Below, one piece after another: positions 33,733 through 41,579 of a DNA stretch of 64,000 bases; within the stretch, counting starts at the first letter, position 1, and each line of letters starts with the position of its first letter. Under the pieces are notes generated by a model that was given only the letters and a program-made list of their open reading frames with translations, did not search any database and was not told where the DNA came from. This DNA is from Desulfovibrio sp. (GTDB lineage: Bacteria > Desulfobacterota > Desulfovibrionia > Desulfovibrionales > Desulfovibrionaceae): the NCBI GenBank assembly GCA_017450275.1, contig JAFSVD010000009.1, positions 1 through 64,000 of the forward strand. The letters are read 5' to 3'. The translations under genes were made by a program, and so were the position numbers.

Positions 33733-36700
33733 ATGGAGTTCAACAACGCCCCAGTAACCCTCTTTGAAGTGAGCTGGGAAGTCTGCAATAAAGTCGGTGG
33801 AATCTATTCCGTCGTCAGCAGCAAAGCACTCAAATCCCAGGATATCTTCAATGACAGATACTATGTCATGGGCCCTTTGCTCCAAAAGAACCCCGGATTC
33901 GAAGAAACGGACGAGCCGTTTTGGGGTCAGATTCGCAGCGCCCTTGAAGAAAAAAACATTATTGCGAAACTTGGTCGCTGGGATATTCCAGGGCATCCGC
34001 GAGCTATTCTCGTGGATTTCAACAAACGCTATGACTCCAACCAGCTGCTCTATGATCTTTGGAAAAACTTCGGCGTCGATTCGCTCTCCGGAGCCTGGGA
34101 CTATATCGAGCCGGTTATGTTTGCAACGCTGTGTGGTGAGGCGATAGGCGCCATCCATGCTATCAAAATCCGGCCAAAGGACGGCCATTGCCTTGCCCTC
34201 TTCCACGAGTGGATGTGCGGCGCGGGTCTTTTGTGGCTGAAACGGAATGCTCCGGATGTGGGCACCATCTTCACCACCCACGCGACCATGCTGGGTCGCG
34301 CCATGGCAGGCTCGGGCAACGACATCTACTCGAATTTGCGCAATATCAATCCCGCAACAGAGGCTGCTGCCCACAACATCACCGCCAAATGGTCGATGGA
34401 AAGCACCTCAGCGAGAGAGGCTGACTCCTTCACCACTGTGAGCAATATCACCGGCGAAGAATCCACTGCCTTCCTCGGTCGCCAGCCAACGGTTATCACC
34501 ACCAACGGTCTCGACATGCGGGTGATACCCGACTATTCCGAAGATCGCTCCAAGGTCAACCAATACCGCAAAAAAATTCTTGAGGTTTCTCGCCGCTTCT
34601 TGCGGGGCAACCTCCCCAACGATCCCAAAATCATCGCCATTTCCGGTCGCTATGAGTACCGCAACAAGGGCATCGATCTCTTCCTCGAAGCCTTGGCGCG
34701 CGCCAATATGAACCTGGCTGGCAACAACGACTCCTATATCCTGGCTTTGTGCCTGGTTATGGGCGGCCATACAGGTCCCAACGAAGACGCCATCACCGGC
34801 AATCCCCAGGCAAACGACAACGGCCTGCCCTTTTTGTGCACCCACTATGTGTGGAATGCGCCCAACGATCCCATACTCACCACCTGCCGCCGTTTGGGCT
34901 TGAACAACCGTCCCGAAGACCATGTGAAGATCATCTTCGTGCCCGCCATGCTCGACGGCCAGGACGGCTTCTTCAACCTGCGCTACGAAGAGATCATCGC
35001 TGCCTGCGACACAGGCTGCTTCCCCTCTTGGTACGAGCCCTGGGGCTATACCCCGCAAGAATGCGCTGCCTGGTCTGTGCCCACCATCACAACCGATCTC
35101 TCGGGCTTTGGTATCTGGGCGAAGAACAAGATGACCGAAGACGGCAAGGACTGCCCGGGCATCAACGTGCTGCCGCGCCGTGGCCGCAGTTTCGACGAAA
35201 CCGTGACCATGCTCCACGAAAAAATCCTTGCCCTCACCACCTGCTCGAAAGAGGATATGGAAGAATGGCGTATTTCCGCCCGCAGACTCGCCGAACACAC
35301 CGACTGGAACGAATTCTTCGACCGCTACTGCGAGGCCTTCTCCCTGGCGCTCAGCAAGGTCGACTCCCGCGTTGACCGGCCGAAATCCACCAAGGAAGAG
35401 TTGAACCGTGTGCTCATGGCCTCCTCCTCGGTCACGCCCTTCCTCCGTTCGATTTTGGCTGTGGCTGAAATCCCCAAGGCGCTCAACCGTCTGCGCGATT
35501 TGGCGCGGAACTTGTGGTGGTGCTGGCACAACAAGGCGAAATCGCTCTTCAGCGATTTGAACCCCCAGTCCTGGGAACGTGGCCACAATCCGATCCAGGT
35601 GCTCGAAGAAACCGATCCTGAGCGTTTCAACGCCATGATCTTCAACCAAGAGTACATGGATCGCTACGACGAAGTGATCGCTGCCTTTGACAACTACATG
35701 GCGCAACCGCTCCATGCCCAGTCCAAACACGTCACCCCCAAACACCCCATTGTCTACTTCTCCACCGAGTACGGCTTGAACGAATCCGTGCCGATCTATT
35801 CCGGTGGTTTGGGCGTGCTCTCCGGCGACCATTTGAAGAGCGCATCCGATCTCGCCATTCCTTTGATCGGTATCGGCTTGCTCTACCGCAAAGGCTATTT
35901 CCGCCAGCACATCGATATCAGCGGCCGTCAGATCGCCGAATACCCGATAAACCGCTTTGCCCACCTGCCCATCATCCCCATGGTCGATGAAGACGGCGAT
36001 CCCCTCTATGTGCAGCTCGATCTGCCCGGCAGAGCCCTCTATGTGCGCATCTGGAAGATACAGGTTGGCCGCATTCCGCTCTATTTGATGGACAGCGATG
36101 TCGACAAAAACACCCAAGAAGACCGCGAAATCACCGCCAACCTCTATGTCGGCGACCGTGAGACAAGACTTTTGCAAGAAATCATCTTGGGCGTCGGCGG
36201 TATCCGGCTTTTGCGTAAACTCGGTCTTGAGCCCCATGTCTACCACATGAACGAAGGCCACTCGGCCTTGCTGGTGATCGAACGCTTGGTTGAATGCATG
36301 AACTTGGGCATGAGCTATGCCGAAGCAACCAACCGCGTCTGCTCAAACACCCTCTTTACCACCCACACCCCTGTTGCTGCTGGCAACGAGGCTTTTTCCA
36401 CCGACCTTATGCAGCGCTATTTTGGCGGCGTCGCCCAGCGCTTAGGGCTCAGCTGGCATCAATTTGTCCAGTTGGGGCAGATGGAAGGCTCCAATCCGCA
36501 GCACTTTGAGATGACGGTCTTGGCACTGCGCTTCTCCCGCTGGGCCAACGGCGTGAGCCGCCTGCACGGGGTTGTGGCACGGCATATGTGGTACAAGCTC
36601 TGGAAGAACTTGCCGCTGACTGAGGTGCCGATCTACCATGTGACCAACGGCGTTCACACCCCCTCCTATGTTGGGGAGCAGATGAACGAGCTTTTGGATC

Positions 36701-37995
36701 AGTACCTGGGCACAGAGTGGATTTCAGCGGATATAGACAATCCGATCTGGAACAAGATCGACCAAATCCCCAACGACGAGTACTGGGCAGTCAAGATGAC
36801 CCAGAAAGAAGAGCTTCTCGGCCTTTTGCGGGAAAATATTCTCGATTTTGCCCAGAAGTTCAACATGGGCACGGGCAAGATCAAGGCCATGGAGCGCTAT
36901 CTCAAGCCCTCAACCCTCATCATCGGCTTTGCGCGCCGTTTTGCACCCTACAAACGCGCGACCTTGCTCTTTGCTGACCTCGACCGTCTGGCCAAGATTT
37001 TAAACGATCCCGCCAAACCCGTGATCTTTGTCTTTGCCGGGAAAGCCCATCCTGCTGACGAAGCTGGCAACGATTTGATCCAGAAGGTTGTGCAGGCCTG
37101 CTGCGAGCCCCGCTTCCTGGGCAAGATCTTCTTTATCGAAGACTACAACCTCGGTATTTCCCGCGTGCTCTCCCAGGGCTGCGATGTGTGGCTGAACACC
37201 CCGCGCAGACCCTACGAAGCCTCAGGCACAAGCGGCATGAAGCTTCCTGTGAACGGCGGCGTGAACTTGAGTATCTCTGATGGCTGGTGGTGCGAAGGCT
37301 ACAACCGCCGAAACGGCTGGGTGATTGGTCCTGTTGTGAAAGAAGAGCTGCCCAAGGATTCGCAAAACGACTACACCGATGCTGAGTCCCTCTACAGCCT
37401 TCTCGAGCACGAGGTCATTCCGCTCTACCACGATCTCGATGAGCACAAATTGCCCTCGCGTTGGATAAACATCTCGAAGAACTCCATGAAGAGCTTGACC
37501 GCGATGTACAATTCCAACCGCATGCTCAAAGACTACTGCGTCCAAGGCTATCTGCCGGCAGCCAAGCGCCGGGATCGTCTGGCTGAGGACGATTGGAAAC
37601 TCCTGCGCGAGCTCACCAACTGGGAGCAGAGCCTGCCGAGCCGCTTTGCCTCGCTCAGTGTTGAACACATCGAAATCCGCGGCGCTGACGGCTACACCAT
37701 GCTGTGCGGCGAACCCATCACGGTCAACCTCCATCTCCATTTGGGCGAGATGCAGGCGGATGAGGTCGAAGTGCAATTGGTGATCGGTCTTGTGCACGGC
37801 AACGGCAACTTCCGCTCAACGCCAACCGTGCTTCCGTTGAACGCCCAACCGGCTGACCATGGCGGCGACGGTATGGACTACTCCATCACCTACACGCCGA
37901 CCGCAAACGGCCACTACAGCTACGGTATTCGCGTGGTGCCTGTGCATCCCGGCCTTGCCTCACCCCTTGAGACAGGCCTTATGCTGTGGGCATAG
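33733..37995 (+). CDS. Fused GT3-type glycogen synthase and GT35 alpha-glucan phosphorylase
   Basis: One 1420-residue protein carries two opposing glycogen activities. Residues 1-555 resemble the eukaryotic-type GT3 glycogen synthase: FEVSWEVCNKVGGIYSVVSSKA at the start, FTTHATMLGR, and the EX7E motif EPWGYTPQE (Glu435, Glu443). From about residue 562 it is a short-form alpha-glucan phosphorylase. It opens with the DUF3417-like block LRDLARNLWWCWHNKA, then YFSTEYGLNESVPIYSGGLG, GFARRFAPYKRATLL and EASGTSGMKLPVNGG, with the PLP lysine at about Lys1170. The frame is uninterrupted over 4.2 kb. AAGGAGA precedes the ATG. It would extend glycogen from a nucleotide sugar and release glucose-1-phosphate; how the two halves are balanced is unknown. 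Confidence 0.92.
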   Translation: MEFNNAPVTLFEVSWEVCNKVGGIYSVVSSKALKSQDIFNDRYYVMGPLLQKNPGFEETDEPFWGQIRSALEEKNIIAKLGRWDIPGHPRAILVDFNKRYDSNQLLYDLWKNFGVDSLSGAWDYIEPVMFATLCGEAIGAIHAIKIRPKDGHCLALFHEWMCGAGLLWLKRNAPDVGTIFTTHATMLGRAMAGSGNDIYSNLRNINPATEAAAHNITAKWSMESTSAREADSFTTVSNITGEESTAFLGRQPTVITTNGLDMRVIPDYSEDRSKVNQYRKKILEVSRRFLRGNLPNDPKIIAISGRYEYRNKGIDLFLEALARANMNLAGNNDSYILALCLVMGGHTGPNEDAITGNPQANDNGLPFLCTHYVWNAPNDPILTTCRRLGLNNRPEDHVKIIFVPAMLDGQDGFFNLRYEEIIAACDTGCFPSWYEPWGYTPQECAAWSVPTITTDLSGFGIWAKNKMTEDGKDCPGINVLPRRGRSFDETVTMLHEKILALTTCSKEDMEEWRISARRLAEHTDWNEFFDRYCEAFSLALSKVDSRVDRPKSTKEELNRVLMASSSVTPFLRSILAVAEIPKALNRLRDLARNLWWCWHNKAKSLFSDLNPQSWERGHNPIQVLEETDPERFNAMIFNQEYMDRYDEVIAAFDNYMAQPLHAQSKHVTPKHPIVYFSTEYGLNESVPIYSGGLGVLSGDHLKSASDLAIPLIGIGLLYRKGYFRQHIDISGRQIAEYPINRFAHLPIIPMVDEDGDPLYVQLDLPGRALYVRIWKIQVGRIPLYLMDSDVDKNTQEDREITANLYVGDRETRLLQEIILGVGGIRLLRKLGLEPHVYHMNEGHSALLVIERLVECMNLGMSYAEATNRVCSNTLFTTHTPVAAGNEAFSTDLMQRYFGGVAQRLGLSWHQFVQLGQMEGSNPQHFEMTVLALRFSRWANGVSRLHGVVARHMWYKLWKNLPLTEVPIYHVTNGVHTPSYVGEQMNELLDQYLGTEWISADIDNPIWNKIDQIPNDEYWAVKMTQKEELLGLLRENILDFAQKFNMGTGKIKAMERYLKPSTLIIGFARRFAPYKRATLLFADLDRLAKILNDPAKPVIFVFAGKAHPADEAGNDLIQKVVQACCEPRFLGKIFFIEDYNLGISRVLSQGCDVWLNTPRRPYEASGTSGMKLPVNGGVNLSISDGWWCEGYNRRNGWVIGPVVKEELPKDSQNDYTDAESLYSLLEHEVIPLYHDLDEHKLPSRWINISKNSMKSLTAMYNSNRMLKDYCVQGYLPAAKRRDRLAEDDWKLLRELTNWEQSLPSRFASLSVEHIEIRGADGYTMLCGEPITVNLHLHLGEMQADEVEVQLVIGLVHGNGNFRSTPTVLPLNAQPADHGGDGMDYSITYTPTANGHYSYGIRVVPVHPGLASPLETGLMLWA

Positions 37996-38009
37996 CAGAA
38001 TAGAACGCC

Positions 38010-38045
38010 AAAGCCGCCATGCGTCGAAAGACCCATGGCGGCTTT
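38010..38045. terminator. Bidirectional intrinsic terminator
   Basis: A 12-bp stem (AAAGCCGCCATG and its complement) with a 12-base loop lies between convergent synthase-phosphorylase and hldD genes. Confidence 0.75.
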
Positions 38046-38052
38046 CTTGCCC

Positions 38053-39012
38053 TCAGAGGTAGGGGGCTTGGTTGAGATGGCGGACATAGTCAAAAACCCC
38101 TTCCTCAAGCGAGCGGAAGGTGATGGGAACGCCCTCTGTGCGCAGCCAGTCCATGGAAGCGCAGGTGTAGTTTTGGTATTTGTGCACAAGATGGCTTGGC
38201 ATGGGCACAAATTCGATATGTTCGGCTTTGTTCATGGCGCGAAAGACCGCCTTGCCCAAATCCAAGAAGGTGCGCGCATGGGAGGTTCCCACATTGCGGA
38301 TACCGGTTATCCGATTTGTGAGCAGCCAGGCAAGAAGATGCGCCACATCCTTCACATAGACAAAGTCGCGACGCTGCATCCCATCGGCGACATCCGGTGT
38401 GTTTGAGGAAAATAAGGCGAGCGACCCTTTTTCTTGTATGGCATGATAGGCTTTGACAACCACGCTCTGCATGGAGCCCTTGTGGTATTCGTTGGGTCCA
38501 TAGACATTAAAGAATTTGAGCGAACACACACAATCGATCAGACCACTTTTCACAAGCCATTGGTCGACAACGTGCTTGGAATAGCCGTACATATTCAAGG
38601 GACGCAAGCGATCAAGACTTTTGGGATCATCAGAAAAACCCTGTGAGCCATCGCCGTAGGTGGCGGCAGAACTGGCGATCAGGGTGCGGATATGGTGGGA
38701 GGCACCGTATTGACAGATCGCCTTGCTGTATTCGACATTGTTGTCCCACAAAAAATCGCAGTCAGACTCTGTTGTGCTTGAGCAGGCACCCAAATGCACA
38801 ATGGCCTCGATTGGACCAAGATCGTCCTTGACAAGATGCTCCACAAAACGCTCTCGTGGCATGTAGGTGCGATAGCGTTTTTGCACAAGATTCTGCCATT
38901 TTTCGCTCTTTCCTAAATGATCAACGACAAGTATATCGTCGATACCCTCCTTGTTTAACTGCCAAAGAAGCACGCTTCCGATAAAACCCGCGCCACCAGT
39001 GACAACAATCAT
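38053..39012 (-). CDS. hldD: ADP-L-glycero-D-manno-heptose 6-epimerase
   Basis: HldD converts ADP-D-glycero-D-manno-heptose to the L-glycero form used in the LPS inner core. The 319-residue short-chain dehydrogenase has the NADP-binding GGAGFIGSVL at the N-terminus, HLGACSSTTESD, the catalytic YGYSK (Tyr and Lys), and the family-specific FFNVYGPNEYHKGSMQSVV and RRDFVYVKDVAHL. Length is normal. The other heptose gene, hldE, lies 2.5 kb away on the other strand. Confidence 0.95.
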   Translation of the reverse strand: MIVVTGGAGFIGSVLLWQLNKEGIDDILVVDHLGKSEKWQNLVQKRYRTYMPRERFVEHLVKDDLGPIEAIVHLGACSSTTESDCDFLWDNNVEYSKAICQYGASHHIRTLIASSAATYGDGSQGFSDDPKSLDRLRPLNMYGYSKHVVDQWLVKSGLIDCVCSLKFFNVYGPNEYHKGSMQSVVVKAYHAIQEKGSLALFSSNTPDVADGMQRRDFVYVKDVAHLLAWLLTNRITGIRNVGTSHARTFLDLGKAVFRAMNKAEHIEFVPMPSHLVHKYQNYTCASMDWLRTEGVPITFRSLEEGVFDYVRHLNQAPYL

Positions 39013-39071
39013 ACCATCCTCTCAACGATTTTTCTGATCCTTCGAACCCTTTCCGAAAAAGGTATACCACC

Positions 39072-39407
39072 ATGGAAGTTTGTCTTGCCAGTATTATGGA
39101 TCACGACTACCTGCTCGAACTGCGTGACGGCCAGGTCTTTATCGACGGCGAGCTTCAGCCGATAAAATACGTAACCAACGAAGAACTGGAAGCCTTTGAC
39201 CAAGCGATCAAGGCGATTCCGGTGAGTGACGACCCAGGCTACCACGCGCTTTTGTGCGCAAAACAAACCCAATTTCTGGTCTCACTCCTTGGCCGCGCTG
39301 TTGGCGAAGAGTGCGTGGATATGCTCACGCATCTGCTCGACCATCTCCATAGCCATATACTCCACTATTTAGACGATGATTGCGACTGCGAGAACCATCA
39401 TGCTTGA
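39072..39407 (+). CDS. Small acidic protein with Cys/His-rich tail, coupled to sufC
   Basis: I do not recognise this 111-residue acidic protein. The N-terminal half looks beta/alpha (LLELRDGQVFIDGELQPIKYV). The C-terminal half is helical (FLVSLLGRAVGEECVDMLTHLL) and ends in LHSHILHYLDDDCDCENHHA, a stretch dense in Asp, His and Cys that could bind iron or another metal. AAAGG lies about 9 bases before the ATG. Its last 8 bases overlap the sufC start, so translation is probably coupled. The context suggests a role in iron-sulfur cluster assembly, for example as an iron donor or regulator; that is inference. Confidence 0.7.
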   Translation: MEVCLASIMDHDYLLELRDGQVFIDGELQPIKYVTNEELEAFDQAIKAIPVSDDPGYHALLCAKQTQFLVSLLGRAVGEECVDMLTHLLDHLHSHILHYLDDDCDCENHHA

Positions 39408-40182
39408 AATCCGCGATTTGCATGTCAGTATTGAAGGCAATCCGGTGCTGAAGGGGGTCAACCTCACTGTCAGAGCCGGAGAAAACTTCATCCTTTTCGG
39501 GCCAAACGGCTCGGGAAAAACCTCCCTGCTTATGACCCTTATGGGGGTGTCCAACTATGTTGTCACCCAGGGAAGCATACGCTTTAAAGGCGTTGATATC
39601 ACCCATGCGCCGATGTATGAGCGCGCACGCCTGGGGATCGGGATTTCCTTCCAGCGGCCGCCCACTATCCACGGACTGCCAACCGGGAAACTCGTGGAAT
39701 TGTGCGGCAGAAATCGGAACGTTGACCCAAAGGCTTTAGCCAAAAAGCTCCATTTCGACGCCTTTCTCGACCGGGATGTCAATGCCGGTTTTTCGGGCGG
39801 TGAGATCAAACGCTCTGAACTCTTGCAGCTTATGGCGCAAAAACCCGATCTCATTCTCTTCGATGAACCCGAATCCGGGGTGGATCTTGAGAACATGCAG
39901 CTTGTGGGTCAAACCGTCCACGACCTGCTTGAGGGCGAAAAAAAGGAAGGCTCGTTGCTTGAGCAGGGGCGCAGCCGTCAGACCTGTGGGCTGATCATCA
40001 CCCATACCGGCTATATTCTGCAATACATTACGGCGCATCGCGGCCAGGTTCTCTATCACGGCAAACTCATGTGCGAAGCCAATCCCCACGAGATTCTCAA
40101 GCACATCCAGCAACACGGCTATCAGGAATGTCTGCGATGTCTTTCAACAGAAACACCACTTCAAGCGATTGTAAAATCATAG
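39400..40182 (+). CDS. sufC: SufC-like ATPase of a minimal SUF system
   Basis: SufC is the ABC-type ATPase that drives iron-sulfur cluster assembly on SufB/SufD. The 260-residue protein has Walker A (GPNGSGKTS), a Q-loop (ISFQRPPTI), the SUF-type signature FSGGEIKRSELLQL and Walker B (LILFDEPESGVD). As in SufC, the signature has KR after the GGE. I chose the ATG at 39400, where the fold starts; an ATG at 39376 is also in frame but lies inside the upstream gene. sufB follows after 9 bases. Confidence 0.9.
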   Translation: MLEIRDLHVSIEGNPVLKGVNLTVRAGENFILFGPNGSGKTSLLMTLMGVSNYVVTQGSIRFKGVDITHAPMYERARLGIGISFQRPPTIHGLPTGKLVELCGRNRNVDPKALAKKLHFDAFLDRDVNAGFSGGEIKRSELLQLMAQKPDLILFDEPESGVDLENMQLVGQTVHDLLEGEKKEGSLLEQGRSRQTCGLIITHTGYILQYITAHRGQVLYHGKLMCEANPHEILKHIQQHGYQECLRCLSTETPLQAIVKS

Positions 40183-40191
40183 GGCATTGGC

Positions 40192-41352
40192 ATGAGTCTT
40201 GCTATTGACAATTTTCACTTCGACGGCAGCGAAGTAGGAGAAAAGATCCAAAATTTAGGGCTTTTGCCCCACATGGATCAGGTACGCCTTCTTGGCGCTG
40301 GCATTGATGTCCACGACACCCACGTTGCGGGCTCCTTTATGCAGCAAAACGCCGAGGGCATCCATTTGCACCAAAAAAACGAGGGCATCGAACTGCTCGG
40401 TATCAAGCAGGCTCTCAAAAAATACGATGGCCTTCCCCAGCATTTTTGGAAACTCTTGGATCCTAACCAGGATGCCATCACGCAAAAAGCCCATGACGTT
40501 CTCCACGGCGGCTATTTTGTGCGCGCCAAAAAAGGGGTGAAGGTGACCGAACCCCTCCAATCCTGTATGTTCATCAAGGGCAACAGAGTCGGCCAAAGCA
40601 TCCACAATATCGTCATTGTGGAAGAAGGGGCGGAGGTGCATATTTTAAACGGCTGTGCCACGGCCCACGATGACGAGGAAGCCCTGCACTTGGGTTTGAC
40701 CGAGTTCTACGTGGAAAAAGGGGGCAAGCTGACCTTCACCATGATCCACAATTGGGGCAACCGCGTCTGCGTTCGCCCGAAAACAGCGGGGATTGTGGCG
40801 GAAGGGGGTGTCTTCCAAAGCAATTATATTCTCTTAAAAACCGTGGGCGATCTGGCCATGTACCCAACCATCAAATTGGATGGCGAGGGAGCCCGCGCCC
40901 GCTTTAATTCCATCATTGTTGCGCCCGAAGGCTCACAAATCGATGCCGGCAACCGCATTCTTTTGAACGCCCCCAACACCCGGGGAGAAGTGATCGCACG
41001 GGTCTTAACCACAGGGGGGCATGTGATCAACCGGGGCTTTATCGGTGCCTACGCCACCCCTGTCAAAGGCCATCTTGAGTGCAAGGGGCTTTTGCTTGGC
41101 GGAGGATCCGTTCACACCATCCCCGAGCTCTTCAGCCAATGCGATGGCGTCGAACTCTCCCACGAGGCAGCAGTGGGAAAAATCGCGCAGGAAGAAATCG
41201 AATATCTGATGGCACGCGGCCTCGATGAAGATGAAGCCGCAAGCACCATTGTGCGGGGCTTTTTGAATGTCGACATCATGGGGCTGCCCAAGCAATTGCA
41301 AACAGCCATTGATGAACAGATAGAGACCTTGAACGCGCACAACGCGATGTAA
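40192..41352 (+). CDS. SufB/SufD-like Fe-S assembly scaffold
   Basis: This 386-residue protein has the beta-helix core of the SufB/SufD family (GAEVHILNGCATAHD, FNSIIVAPEGSQIDAGNR, KGHLECKGLLLGGGS) and its C-terminal helices (LSHEAAVGKIAQEEIEYLMARGLDEDEA). It would form the scaffold that holds the nascent cluster with SufC. Only one such gene is present, so it may homodimerise in a two-component SUF-like system. The Cys that acts in E. coli SufB (in DKCGAHTVP) appears as Gly in the matching GGGSVHTIP. A Cys shortly before it (LECKG) is a possible substitute. Confidence 0.85.
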   Translation: MSLAIDNFHFDGSEVGEKIQNLGLLPHMDQVRLLGAGIDVHDTHVAGSFMQQNAEGIHLHQKNEGIELLGIKQALKKYDGLPQHFWKLLDPNQDAITQKAHDVLHGGYFVRAKKGVKVTEPLQSCMFIKGNRVGQSIHNIVIVEEGAEVHILNGCATAHDDEEALHLGLTEFYVEKGGKLTFTMIHNWGNRVCVRPKTAGIVAEGGVFQSNYILLKTVGDLAMYPTIKLDGEGARARFNSIIVAPEGSQIDAGNRILLNAPNTRGEVIARVLTTGGHVINRGFIGAYATPVKGHLECKGLLLGGGSVHTIPELFSQCDGVELSHEAAVGKIAQEEIEYLMARGLDEDEAASTIVRGFLNVDIMGLPKQLQTAIDEQIETLNAHNAM

Positions 41353-41355
41353 ACC

Positions 41356-41384
41356 TTGACGAAGGCCGCAAAGTCTTCTATACG
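41356..41384 (+). promoter_or_regulatory. Sigma-70 promoter of tRNA(CAU)
   Basis: TTGACG and TATACG are separated by exactly 17 bases, about 43 bases upstream of the tRNA. The match to consensus is good. Confidence 0.65.
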
Positions 41385-41426
41385 TCATTCGATAAAGAGA
41401 CAAAAGTACCCTCCAAAGCCTCAAAG

Positions 41427-41502
41427 GGGCCTGTAGCTCAATTGGCAGAGCCTCCGGCTCATAACCGGCAAGTTCCAGGTTCAAGTCCTGGCAGGCCCAC
41501 CA
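41427..41502 (+). tRNA. tRNA with anticodon CAT (Met or Ile2)
   Basis: A 76-base cloverleaf with acceptor stem GGGCCTG/CAGGCCC, D-arm GCTC..GAGC, anticodon stem CCGG with loop CTCATAA (anticodon CAT), T-arm TTCAAGTCC and an encoded CCA end. It is not an initiator by acceptor stem, because position 1 pairs normally. Elongator Met and lysidine-modified Ile2 both use this anticodon, and I cannot separate them by eye. Confidence 0.9.
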
Positions 41503-41510
41503 TGTTTGCG

Positions 41511-41545
41511 AAGAGCTCTCGATCGCTTGATCGGGAGCTCTTTTT
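41511..41545 (+). terminator. Intrinsic terminator after tRNA(CAU)
   Basis: AAGAGCTC-CGATC / GATCG-GAGCTCTT with a GCTT loop and a T-run starts 9 bases after the tRNA CCA. Confidence 0.88.
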
Positions 41546-41579
41546 GCAAAAAGCCCCCTCAAGCTTCAACGAGAACGCC

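Noticed and set aside
34408..36261. 617-codon frame on the minus strand
   Set aside because: It lies entirely opposite the synthase-phosphorylase gene, has no ribosome site or recognisable motif, and follows the codon bias of the sense strand.
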